Source: Alkalicoccus daliensis (GTDB taxonomy: Bacteria; Bacillota; Bacilli; Bacillales; Salisediminibacteriaceae). From it: a stretch of DNA of 64,000 bases. Shown piece by piece: positions 1 through 7,653 of the stretch. Positions within the stretch are counted from its first letter, which is position 1; the number at the start of each line of letters is the position of its first letter. The position numbers were made by a program, and so were the translations under genes. Location of the stretch: positions 58,000 to 121,999 of the forward strand of contig NZ_FNIL01000004.1 of NCBI RefSeq assembly GCF_900103955.1. The letters are read 5' to 3'. Below the pieces are notes generated by a model. The model had not been told where the DNA came from, made no database searches, and worked only from the letters and a program-made list of their open reading frames with translations.

Positions 1-87
1 GATTCAGAAAGCGATCACCTTCGCATTTCTGCGTCAGCTGCCGTCTTTCTCTCCGGTCAACTTAAAAAAGGATAAATAAAAAAAGTA
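1..87. other. unassigned left edge downstream of 5S
   Basis: No gene can be supported here. Bases 5-31 form an imperfect hairpin (CAGAAAGCGA, six-base loop, TCGCATTTCTG). In the minus direction the 5S gene is followed directly by a T-rich stretch, which may serve as its terminator. No tRNA or 16S start is visible before the edge. Confidence 0.3.
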
Positions 88-203
<116 letters not shown>

Positions 204-235
204 TTATTTGGTTCTGTCTTGTTAGGACATTTTGT

Positions 236-265
236 ATATTACTATACATTATGGTTACTTGGCAA
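236..265 (-). promoter_or_regulatory. candidate promoter for the solitary 5S gene
   Basis: On the minus strand TTGCCA and TAATAT are separated by 18 bases, and the -10 element lies about 33 bases before the 5S 5' end. This is the only sigma-A-like pair found between the kbaA terminator and the 5S gene. It is inferred from spacing only. Confidence 0.35.
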
Positions 266-372
266 GGGGTTCAGCGAATTTTTTCAAAAAAATTTTTTGA
301 ACGGATAAATTTCTCCCTTATCTTCTCCCAGCAATTCCATTATTGTATTTTAAAGATGCGCTGATCCAAATA

Positions 373-411
373 AAAAAGTCCTGAAATACATTTGTTTTCA
401 GGACTTTTTTT
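373..411 (-). terminator. kbaA terminator
   Basis: AAAAAAGTCCTGAAA pairs with TTTTCAGGACTTTTTT across a short loop. T-runs on both sides would let it work in either direction. It separates kbaA from the 5S gene. Confidence 0.85.
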
Positions 412-1091
412 CACCTGGCTTTTTTTCTGCTTTTTGTTTCCTGCGTTTTACGCGTTATCTGCTTGTTTCTCTCTTGATCCTGCAGCACTGTCGGCTGGCG
501 TCCATTCGGCTGTGCGTGCAGTCGGTGGAGTACTAGTATCTGCCATGTGTTCGCTACAAGAAGCGGTACGATTGCATTGATTAAAAATGTAAAATCATTT
601 TCGCTTAAAGCTGGAACCCATTCAATCGTAGTTACTACAACCATAAAAAACAGCGTAGGAACGAAAGCAGTGAAGTTTGTGTCCTTTGACTTAATGTAGG
701 CCACAATCAGGCCATAGGTCAGCAGCAGCAGCGGCATCCATGCGTAACCAAGCATGGACTCTCCTTCTTCTGCAAACAGAAGATGACGGAAAAACATAAG
801 ATCAAATAAAGCGAATGCAATAATAACGACCTGCACTTTATTCCATAAAGATGCCGTTTTGAAAATCCCCAGCCCGAAACGATGGATAGTTAAATACGCA
901 AAAAAGCCCATTTGAGCAATAACTGTCCATATTCCAGCTGTTATTGCTATCATCGCAATACCACCAAAACGCAGGTTGCTGATATCATTTATATGTGTCT
1001 GAAAATCAAGAATAAATCCTATGAGAAATCCAAAGGTTGTTCCGATTAACAGCGTGGAATTAAATAAAAATACTACTTTTCTTGTATTCAC
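411..1091 (-). CDS. kbaA: KinB-signalling pathway activation protein KbaA
   Basis: This is a 226-residue integral membrane protein with about six hydrophobic segments and a basic, charged C-terminal tail. In B. subtilis KbaA acts in the membrane to activate the sporulation sensor kinase KinB. The assignment rests on overall character and on synteny: salA lies directly upstream and an rRNA gene directly downstream, as in B. subtilis (cwlD-salA-gerD-kbaA-pdaB-rrn). The open frame reaches 1109, but the GTG at 1091 has AGGAGG placed 6-7 bases upstream and is preferred; the longer form would start inside the Shine-Dalgarno. gerD, cwlD and pdaB are not adjacent here. A terminator sits between salA and this gene, so it probably has its own promoter. 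Confidence 0.75.
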   Translation of the reverse strand: MNTRKVVFLFNSTLLIGTTFGFLIGFILDFQTHINDISNLRFGGIAMIAITAGIWTVIAQMGFFAYLTIHRFGLGIFKTASLWNKVQVVIIAFALFDLMFFRHLLFAEEGESMLGYAWMPLLLLTYGLIVAYIKSKDTNFTAFVPTLFFMVVVTTIEWVPALSENDFTFLINAIVPLLVANTWQILVLHRLHAQPNGRQPTVLQDQERNKQITRKTQETKSRKKAR

Positions 1092-1218
1092 GCTTGCTCC
1101 TCCTATCACGGATGTATCCAGCGTCTATTGTAGCAGAAGCACCCCATTCTATCTACTGTTTTCACTGCCTTGTCACATCTCCATTTGATCCATTGCTTCT
1201 CCAGGCTTCATTTTAAAA

Positions 1219-1256
1219 AGCTGCCCTGACAGTGTTATTGATTGTCAGAGCAGCTT
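1219..1256 (-). terminator. salA terminator
   Basis: On the minus strand a 14-bp stem with one mismatch (AAGCTGCTCTGACA against TGTCAGGGCAGCTT) is followed by TTTTAAAA. It lies just after the salA stop. Confidence 0.8.
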
Positions 1257-1263
1257 CTTCATC

Positions 1264-2313
1264 TTATTTGCCTGTTTTGTTAATTACCTGTGCAGCGAGT
1301 TCCTTGTATAGCTGTCCAATTTGATGCGTCTCATCATAAATAGAAGGCGCAAACACTTCTTCATTATGATCCGGCTGACCAAGCGGCACCTGTGCCAGAA
1401 CGCTTGTCTTCAATTCTTCGGCAAGCTTGTCGCCGCCGCCCTGGCCAAATACATATTCCTTTTCACCAGTTACCTTACTTTCAAAGTAAGCCATATTTTC
1501 TACTACTCCAAGAATTTCATGCTCTGTTTTTATCGCCATTGCACCTGCACGCGCTGCAACAAAGGCTGCTGTAGCGTGCGGCGTAGTAACGATAATTTCT
1601 TTCGACTGTGGAAGCATAGAATGGATATCAAGAGCCACATCCCCTGTACCCGGCGGAAGATCCAGAATGAGAAAATCTAAATCGTCCCACTCTACCTCGT
1701 TGAAAAAGTTATTGAGCATTTTCCCGAGCATCGGACCGCGCCAGATAATCGGTGAATTATCTTCTACGAAAAAGCCCATAGAAATCACTTGTACACCAAA
1801 ACGGTCTACCGGGTGAATTCTTTCTCCGACTACTTTAGGACGCTCTTCAATTCCCATCATATCCGGAACACTGAAGCCGTAAATATCTGCATCAATAATA
1901 CCAACTTTTTTCCCCTGACGAGCAAGGGAAACCGCTAAGTTTACAGAAACTGTGGATTTACCTACTCCCCCTTTACCACTTGTAACAGAAATAAAGGTGG
2001 TTTTATCTGTGCTGTCCAGCAGTGACTTGCTTTCTTCTTCGCCTGCTGATCCGTATTGTGCAATTACTTCGTCCGGCAGCTTTTCAAAACGCAGGCCTAC
2101 AGACTCAGCCCCAGCTTCTTTTAAAGCGGTTACTACTTCCTGCTGCAGCTGCATTTGTTCTGCCGTTCCCGGCTGAGCAATTGCAAGTTTCAGACTTAAC
2201 AGCTTTTCTTTTACTTTAATTTCTTTAATTGCATCAAGTTCAGTCAATGATGTATGCAAATGAGGATCCTGGACGCCCTCCAACACTTTACGTACCTGTT
2301 CTTCTGTGATCAT
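1264..2313 (-). CDS. salA: Mrp/NBP35-family P-loop ATPase SalA
   Basis: The 349-residue protein has an N-terminal MIP18/DUF59 domain (about residues 1-80) and a ParA/MinD-type ATPase domain with deviant Walker A GKGGVGKS at 113-120. The segment NMAYFESKVTGEKEYVFG near residue 275 occupies the place where Fe-S carrier Mrp/ApbC proteins have a CxxC pair. No cysteine is present here, so an Fe-S scaffold role is unlikely. This Cys-less form matches SalA, which in B. subtilis represses scoC and so raises exoprotease and competence gene expression. A secreted Vpr-like protease lies 5 kb away. It is next to kbaA, as in other Bacillus, but the usual upstream cwlD is replaced by a signal peptidase gene. 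Confidence 0.85.
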   Translation of the reverse strand: MITEEQVRKVLEGVQDPHLHTSLTELDAIKEIKVKEKLLSLKLAIAQPGTAEQMQLQQEVVTALKEAGAESVGLRFEKLPDEVIAQYGSAGEEESKSLLDSTDKTTFISVTSGKGGVGKSTVSVNLAVSLARQGKKVGIIDADIYGFSVPDMMGIEERPKVVGERIHPVDRFGVQVISMGFFVEDNSPIIWRGPMLGKMLNNFFNEVEWDDLDFLILDLPPGTGDVALDIHSMLPQSKEIIVTTPHATAAFVAARAGAMAIKTEHEILGVVENMAYFESKVTGEKEYVFGQGGGDKLAEELKTSVLAQVPLGQPDHNEEVFAPSIYDETHQIGQLYKELAAQVINKTGK

Positions 2314-2436
2314 GCGGACACCTTCCTTTATCGTGTGAGTTCGTTTACACCACTTGATATTATAACATATTCACTACTTCAATTAATCCTGTAAGACCTA
2401 TACATTTACAGAAAACCTTCCACAGCCGCAAAAGAA

Positions 2437-2468
2437 AACCGCCAGCTGAATGATTCAAGCCGGCGGTT
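2437..2468 (-). terminator. lepB terminator
   Basis: AACCGCC and GGCGGTT form the core stem around an 18-base loop, with A-rich flanks giving a T-rich tail on the minus strand. It lies directly after the signal peptidase stop. Confidence 0.65.
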
Positions 2469-2473
2469 CTTAA

Positions 2474-2989
2474 TTAATTCGTTATTTGTGCATTAGAGAA
2501 AGGGTAGAATACAACTGCAGAACGGCCGACAATATCCTCTTCCTGAATATGGCCAAGACCATTCCGGCTGTCCAGACTGTTATTTCTATTATCTCCCATT
2601 ACAAAGTACTCGTCTTCCGGGAGCGTTACTTCTTCGATCGATTCTTCATACTGAGTCAAATCTTCGAGGTATTCCTCTTCAATTTCTTCTCCTTCTACAT
2701 AAAGAGAACCTTCCTGCATTTCCAAAGTTTCTCCGGGTAAGGCAATTACTCTTTTAATATAATGGCGGTTATTTTCGCCTTCAATAATTATTACATCTCC
2801 CCGCTCGAATTCCCCGAGCCAGGTTGTAGTTTTGTTTACTAAAATTCGATCGCGATCATATAGAGATGGCTCCATCGAGGCTCCCTCTACTACATACGGC
2901 GCAATAAAAAATGAGCGCACCAGCAAAGCGACAGCTACCGCTACAATAATCGGCATCAGCCAGGAACCTTTTTTCTTTTCTTCAGCCAC
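2474..2989 (-). CDS. lepB: type I signal peptidase
   Basis: This 171-residue enzyme removes signal peptides from exported preproteins at the outer face of the membrane. A single N-terminal membrane segment (about 11-30) is followed by the catalytic Ser in EGASMEPS (S38) and the general base Lys in HYIKRVIALPGE (K79). The C-terminal box GDNRNNSLDSR is also present. The length is typical of Bacillus SipS-type enzymes. The start is GTG at 2989, with AAAGGAGG eight bases upstream. Likely clients in this window are the Vpr-like protease and other non-lipoprotein exports. It is a single-gene unit with its own terminator. Confidence 0.95.
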   Translation of the reverse strand: MAEEKKKGSWLMPIIVAVAVALLVRSFFIAPYVVEGASMEPSLYDRDRILVNKTTTWLGEFERGDVIIIEGENNRHYIKRVIALPGETLEMQEGSLYVEGEEIEEEYLEDLTQYEESIEEVTLPEDEYFVMGDNRNNSLDSRNGLGHIQEEDIVGRSAVVFYPFSNAQITN

Positions 2990-3285
2990 TTCGGCATCCT
3001 CCTTTGTTCATTTAGAACAAATAAATTTTACTACGTCATCATAGCATATTTTCTTTTGAAAGGCATAGGGAAAACCTCACACATGCAAATATTGACACTG
3101 CCTTCTTCTAGTTCTTTTCACAGAAGAAATCGGCCGCTTAAAACTTATTCTGCCGTATCATCGAAAATCCAGACGCAGGACAGCGTACAGATCAGGAAAC
3201 GCTCCTGGAGCCGTCGCTGTCTGTTACTTCATTAAGTTATGTATTAAATCAACCTGCCCCATTTAATTGCAAATTCCTGATGATT
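2990..3285. other. intergenic stretch, nothing recognised
   Basis: About 300 bases lie upstream of lepB with no supported gene, RNA or repeat. The first 70 bases must contain the minus-strand lepB promoter, but no clear -35/-10 pair was picked out. Confidence 0.3.
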
Positions 3286-3330
3286 AAAAAAAGAGCCTCC
3301 CTGCAAAATTAACCACTGCAGCAAGACTCT
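3286..3330 (-). terminator. terminator of the 22-residue ORF
   Basis: On the minus strand AGAGTC...CTGCA pairs with TGCAG...GGCTCT (one internal loop), followed by seven T residues. Its position after the 3371-3439 ORF supports transcription of that small gene. Confidence 0.7.
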
Positions 3331-3370
3331 CCAGATATAGAAATATTTAAAATAAGTTCATGATGTCGGA

Positions 3371-3439
3371 TTAAAGAAGGCTGATAATTAAGCTAATAAC
3401 CACGAGCGCGCCAATAACCATAAGTATAGTACGTAACAT
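3371..3439 (-). CDS. 22-residue hydrophobic membrane peptide
   Basis: ATG at 3439 opens a 22-codon frame ending in TAA at 3371. The Shine-Dalgarno AAGGAGGAA lies about seven bases upstream, one of the strongest in the window. The product starts MLRTIL and continues as one uninterrupted hydrophobic helix (VIGALVVISLIISLL), so it would be a single-pass membrane peptide. A terminator follows. Function is unknown. Similar tiny hydrophobic peptides are common in Bacillaceae and often missed by gene callers. Strong initiation signals plus a terminator make it more likely real than chance. Confidence 0.65.
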   Translation of the reverse strand: MLRTILMVIGALVVISLIISLL

Positions 3440-3618
3440 AGTAGAATTCCTCCTTATAAGTAATTGTGTTTCTATACCACTTATAATTAAAGAATAAACC
3501 TGGCTGCATTAAAATTTATATTTGCTTTTTGAAAAAATTTCTACTTTTTATTTAGTTCCTGTGTCCTCTTCGTATAATATGTTTTTACAGCCTGGAATCT
3601 ATTTACTCAACAATAATT

Positions 3619-3656
3619 TAATGACCTCTTCAGAATTTTTTCTGAAGAGGTCATTA
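3619..3656. terminator. long perfect hairpin downstream of the FAD-subunit gene
   Basis: A perfect 17-bp inverted repeat with a TTTT loop starts TAATGACCTCTTCAGAA. It lies 17 bases beyond the stop of the dehydrogenase gene. A clean T-run is missing, so termination is inferred from position and stem strength. Confidence 0.6.
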
Positions 3657-3672
3657 ATCAATTAATGCTTAT

Positions 3673-4548
3673 TTACGTTTCATCCGCAGCAATTCGGGTC
3701 CCTGTCCTCTTAAACCATTGGCTTACAATTAGATTCGCAGCCGCTCTTTTTTTATATGTGGAGGAAGCAAACACGTCATCGGGAGGTTGAAACTCCGATT
3801 TGATTTTTTGATGGATCATTGCCGGGAATAAACTTCTTGTGGAAGCTTCCAAAAATAATTGTTCAGTTTCCTTCAGCCTCTTTGATACGGCATTGCCTCC
3901 GCCCGCCGCGATTCTTGCTTCAGTTACATCTCCGCTGCTGTTCATTCCTACATATCCGGAGACTGTTACTTGAGAAGGGATAAAGGTTTCTCTTCTCCCT
4001 GTTTTCATATAAAACTGCAGCGTATCATGCATAGTTATCAGCAATGGAATTTTTATTTGAACAAGAATTCTTGTTTCTTTATTTCTGCTCTCCAGCCACT
4101 CGTCCAGTGGTTCTGTGCAATACCCCAATCCGTCATACCAGCAGAGCTTCGCTTCGTAAATTAGCAGAACAGGCAGCGTATCCCCAAGTTTTGTTAAAAT
4201 GTTTCCGCCCAAGGTTGCCTGATTTCTCACAGAAGGAGCTGCAATCCTTGCACAAGCCTGCGCCAGCAGAGGAAGTTCTTTACGCACTGTTACATTTTTC
4301 ATTAATAAAGACAAACGTGCCAAGGAGCTGATGACAACTTCATTTTCACGAAGTTCAATTCCGGTTTTTAATTCAGCTATTTCATCCAGCGAAATTAACT
4401 GCGGCGGCTCTTCAGCCACAGCAGCTTCCCACTGCGTCCGCAGCCAAGTTCCACCTGCGACAAAACAACATTCTTCCTTGAATTTGTTTGAAAGCATCCA
4501 TGCTTCCGGGACAGTTGCCGGCTTCCATACATGTTTTGTCTTTATCAT
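3673..4548 (-). CDS. orphan FAD-binding subunit of a xanthine-dehydrogenase-type molybdoenzyme
   Basis: The 291-residue product belongs to the CoxM/PucC family, the FAD-binding middle subunit that passes electrons from a 2Fe-2S protein to the final acceptor in molybdenum hydroxylases. The FAD phosphate-binding signatures VAGGT (near residue 30) and ATLGGNI are visible, followed by the family's C-terminal domain. The open frame reaches 4614, but the ATG at 4548 has AAAGGAGG placed eight bases upstream and the extra N-terminus is not family-like, so the short form is chosen. The required 2Fe-2S and molybdopterin subunits and cofactor genes are absent from the window. Either partners lie elsewhere or this is a relic or repurposed flavoprotein. 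Confidence 0.75.
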   Translation of the reverse strand: MIKTKHVWKPATVPEAWMLSNKFKEECCFVAGGTWLRTQWEAAVAEEPPQLISLDEIAELKTGIELRENEVVISSLARLSLLMKNVTVRKELPLLAQACARIAAPSVRNQATLGGNILTKLGDTLPVLLIYEAKLCWYDGLGYCTEPLDEWLESRNKETRILVQIKIPLLITMHDTLQFYMKTGRRETFIPSQVTVSGYVGMNSSGDVTEARIAAGGGNAVSKRLKETEQLFLEASTRSLFPAMIHQKIKSEFQPPDDVFASSTYKKRAAANLIVSQWFKRTGTRIAADET

Positions 4549-4641
4549 CGCGTGAATCCTCCTTTTTATTTTTACAGTAAATGAATATAAACTTATGTAG
4601 GAAATAATATACAATGAAATAGTCAGAATTAATATATTTTT

Positions 4642-4660
4642 GTAAGTAAATCTTACTTAC
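4642..4660. promoter_or_regulatory. inverted repeat upstream of the FAD-subunit gene
   Basis: GTAAGTA and TACTTAC flank five bases, about 95 bases upstream of the 4548 start. It could be an operator for an unlinked regulator, or a weak terminator because TTTTTAT follows on the plus strand. The remaining bases between 4549 and 4922 show nothing else recognisable. Confidence 0.35.
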
Positions 4661-4922
4661 TTTTTATCTGTTTATTAATTCTATTCTCAGTAAGTGTAGT
4701 TTGGGGCAGGTTTTATACGCTGCTGCGCTCACAGCTAACTTTTCCTCTTTTTGCAAGGTCTTCTGCCCTATCATTTCCTTCTTTTTCCTTAGAAGCTTTT
4801 CACAAAAAGTTAACAAACGCTAATCCCATTTACTTATTTTGCCGGCGGAAGGTTTTAGGTTGCTCTTGTCAGGAAATATTACCTTCAATACAGTAAATAA
4901 GCTTTTGAAGGGAGGCGCTATT

Positions 4923-5090
4923 TTGGATACCACGGAAATTATTGAGAAATCCATGCATGAAAACCATGGATACACAGTAAAAGAGTATACGAACGATATT
5001 GATAAAATTATAAAAGTAGAACAAAAACGCAATAAAAGTTATGAGCAATCAAAACAAATTGCGAATGAATTCAGTCCGAAGATGGGTTAA
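4923..5090 (+). CDS. small charged hypothetical protein
   Basis: TTG at 4923 is preceded by AAGGGAGG with eight-base spacing and opens a 55-residue frame. The frame extends upstream to 4839, but that ATG has no ribosome binding site. The product is hydrophilic, begins near DTTEIIEKSMHENHGYT and contains a Lys/Glu-rich helix (DKIIKVEQKRNKSYEQ). It resembles small cytosolic proteins of unknown function in Bacillaceae, but no family was recognised. A terminator at 5157-5197 follows. The ORF 5041-5295 in another frame overlaps the terminator and is not believed. Confidence 0.5.
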   Translation: MDTTEIIEKSMHENHGYTVKEYTNDIDKIIKVEQKRNKSYEQSKQIANEFSPKMG

Positions 5091-5156
5091 ATTCTTTCCT
5101 GCAGTGCAGGAAATGGTTTACGCATCCAGGCTGTTAATCATACATCTATATTTCTT

Positions 5157-5197
5157 TAAAGCTCTGTTCTTCCTAATATCAGGAAGAGCAGGGCTTT
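5157..5197 (+). terminator. terminator of the small hypothetical gene
   Basis: AAAGCTCTG...CTTCCT pairs with AGGAAG...CAGGGCTTT and is followed by TTTTGGCTTTTT. Confidence 0.7.
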
Positions 5198-5675
5198 TTG
5201 GCTTTTTAATATTAGCTTTCTTCACGTTCAGAGATGACAGGAAAAAACTTCGCTGTCGCCGGCAGGCTAAAAGCGAAGGTATTAATTTTCTGTAAAATCA
5301 CCCTGATGAAATTGATTCTGTTATAAAAATTTCGTTAGGGCTTCCTCTCTCCTTCAACATCTCTTCTAAATATTCGTTATTACAGTCCTCACCTTCATAT
5401 CGAGATTAATTTATTATTTTACTTTGTTGGAAAATACCGTTTTGCGCGCTACAGCGGGAAGTCTCCCTGCCAGTAAACCGAACCGCAGCGAAATTTTATT
5501 GTAGTTATAATAACCTTTTAAAGCCATGAAAATAAATAAAGATTTTTACAGTTGCTGCTCCTGGAAGATGCAGCGCTGGTACTGTCCTTAATACAGGGAA
5601 TTGATCGATTACAGCCCTCACAGTTCTTTAATTATTTTTCCACTGCATAAGAATGCATTTTTTTGAAATATATAT
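5198..5675. other. intergenic stretch, possibly a decayed repeat
   Basis: No gene is supported. Bases 5440-5525 (CGAACCGCAGCGAAATTTT followed by AT-rich sequence) faintly resemble the right end of module B, but no terminal repeat is intact. Confidence 0.25.
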
Positions 5676-5701
5676 GTTTTATCGAACGTCTTAGAAGGTA
5701 T
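5676..5701 (+). promoter_or_regulatory. SigB-like promoter of the TM-helix-repeat gene
   Basis: GTTTTA, 14 bases, AGGTAT approximates the SigB consensus GTTTAA-N12-14-GGGTAT. It lies 36 bases before the start codon. General-stress control would suit a channel-like membrane protein in a halophile, but this is inference. Confidence 0.45.
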
Positions 5702-5736
5702 GGACTAGTATCTTATAGAATGAGGAGGTACGTTAA

Positions 5737-7149
5737 ATGAATGATGTAGGTAATGAGTTTCAAAGTCTACTCGGAAATTTGATTAGCGGACTTGGCAACG
5801 TCGTCGTAGCTTTACTTCTCTTACTGCTTGCCTGGGTAATTGCAGTAGTGGCGAAAAAAGCTATCAGTAAGGGGCTTATCAAAGCCGGAGCTGATAAAGG
5901 GCTCGCAAAAACACCACTTGTGCAGAGTGAGGAACAGGGAGCGAACATTTTAAAGTCTATTGCAAATGTAGTTTATTTCTTAGTGTTCCTTTTATTCCTT
6001 CCAAGTATTCTTGACGCGTTAAACATGGAAGCAGTTTCCGGACCTATTACAAACATGATGGAAACGTTCCTGGCATTCCTGCCGAACATTTTTGCTGCAG
6101 CTATTATTCTTATTGTAGGTTATTTTGTAGCACGATTAGTAAAGGATCTTATATTTAATCTGTTAGAAAGTCTTAAACTGGATCACTGGTTTAATAAATT
6201 TACAAATGCAGATGGAAAAGAAAGTGCAAAAGGTTCCAGCCTGAAGCTTTCTTCTATCCTTGCGAATATTGTCTTTATCTTAATTTTAATCCCAGTTATT
6301 ACAGTGGCGCTGGAAGCATTGAACATAGAAATGATTTCGGAACCGATTAATAACGTATTCAATATGATTCTCAGCATGATTCCAAACGTATTTGTAGCGA
6401 TTGCGCTCGTACTGATCGGGTACTATATTGCAAAATTTATTGGCGATCTGCTTACAAGCCTGCTTGCCCGCACAGGAGTAAATCAGGTATTCAGCTTTTT
6501 CCAAATTGATGGACCGAAGAATAATTCTCTTCAGCCGTCCAACATACTTGGACAGACAGTAAAAGTATTAATTATTTTATTCTTTACTGTAGAAGCGTTA
6601 AGCGTTCTTCAGCTTTCTGTCTTAAATAATATTGGGGAAGCAATACTCGCGTTCCTTCCATTACTGATAAGTGCGTTAATTATTTTACTGCTTGGACTGT
6701 TTGGTGGACACTACCTTGGTTCTCTGGTCAGAAAATATGCAGACAGTGGATTTTATGCCGGACTTGTGAAATATACAGTAATCGTTTTTGCAGCATTCAT
6801 GGCGTTTGATCAGCTTGAATTTGCTTCTTCGATCGTTAACAGTGCCTTCCTTCTTATTCTTGGGGCACTTGCTGTGGCATTCGCGATTGCCTTTGGTGTT
6901 GGCGGCCGTGAATTTGCAAAAGTAAAACTTCAGGAATTAGATAGTAAAATGAAGAAAGAAAGCAAAAAACCCGGCGATCCAAATGCCGTCCCTGAAGCTC
7001 CGAGTAAAAGCTCTGAACAGCCTTCCAACCCTACCGAGCCTGGAAAAGCTGATTCAACTCTCAGTGACTCCGGTATTCCGAGCGAAGACGAACGCGGTCC
7101 GGAATTCCCTGGACAAGATCCTAGCGATCCTACACCACCGCGTGAATAA
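5737..7149 (+). CDS. TM_helix-repeat mechanosensitive-channel-like membrane protein
   Basis: The 470-residue protein carries five repeats of one unit: a LxxxP-started membrane helix followed by an amphipathic helix with basic residues. Examples are FLAFLPNIFAAAIILIVGYF and MIPNVFVAIALVLIGYY. This pattern matches the conserved TM helix family (PF05552, CmpX-like), related to the pore region of small mechanosensitive channels. No MscS beta domain follows. After about residue 395 the protein is a hydrophilic, Pro/Ser/Asp/Glu-rich tail that is probably disordered and cytosolic. The start has GAGGAGG seven bases upstream. The unit is monocistronic, with a terminator after the stop. A role in osmotic or cell-envelope stress is plausible but unproven. 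Confidence 0.8.
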   Translation: MNDVGNEFQSLLGNLISGLGNVVVALLLLLLAWVIAVVAKKAISKGLIKAGADKGLAKTPLVQSEEQGANILKSIANVVYFLVFLLFLPSILDALNMEAVSGPITNMMETFLAFLPNIFAAAIILIVGYFVARLVKDLIFNLLESLKLDHWFNKFTNADGKESAKGSSLKLSSILANIVFILILIPVITVALEALNIEMISEPINNVFNMILSMIPNVFVAIALVLIGYYIAKFIGDLLTSLLARTGVNQVFSFFQIDGPKNNSLQPSNILGQTVKVLIILFFTVEALSVLQLSVLNNIGEAILAFLPLLISALIILLLGLFGGHYLGSLVRKYADSGFYAGLVKYTVIVFAAFMAFDQLEFASSIVNSAFLLILGALAVAFAIAFGVGGREFAKVKLQELDSKMKKESKKPGDPNAVPEAPSKSSEQPSNPTEPGKADSTLSDSGIPSEDERGPEFPGQDPSDPTPPRE

Positions 7150-7174
7150 CACTTATTAAATATTTATAAATAGA

Positions 7175-7211
7175 CACAACCACTGTCTCACTGGCAGTGG
7201 TTGTTTTTGTT
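7175..7211 (+). terminator. terminator
   Basis: ACAACCACTG pairs with CAGTGGTTGT across a ten-base loop and runs into TTTTGTTTT, 25 bases after the stop of the preceding gene. Confidence 0.85.
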
Positions 7212-7653
7212 TTCATTTTATAAAAATGCGCAGATGAATACGTGATTTACTTCGAAACTAAAAATATTTTTCCTCTGAGGACAGAGATGTCATGACTTTT
7301 GAATCGTGTAAATATACCTTACAGAAATTAGATTTTCCACTTGATGAGGACTTATATTTTATACTTATATATTACGCAACTCTAAGTATTTAAAAGATTC
7401 ACTCGAGATTTTCAGCTTTCCTATTGTGAATATTACACTGCAGCATACATGTGACTTTCTTCTATTTTGCTTCTTAACCGGCGTTTCCGTGCTTAAATCA
7501 GGAGTATTTTCTTATTTCTGAAAATTCAATAGATTTATTTTGATAGAATATGTAAAATTCTAAATATTGAAAGTAAAATTTTCCAAAGGAGGATGGAGGT
7601 TACTATGTTTGCATAATTCATTTCAAATACATAATAAAGGGGAGAACCATGAT
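7212..7653. other. intergenic region upstream of the secreted protease
   Basis: AT-rich, with no supported gene. At 7585 a good Shine-Dalgarno (AAAGGAGG) precedes ATGTTTGCATAA, a three-codon frame, 50 bases before the true protease start. It may be a leader or a broken start. The protease promoter must lie here but was not resolved. Confidence 0.3.

Noticed and set aside
5041-5295. 84-residue plus-strand ORF
   Set aside because: It overlaps the small charged protein gene in another frame and runs through its terminator; no initiation signal.
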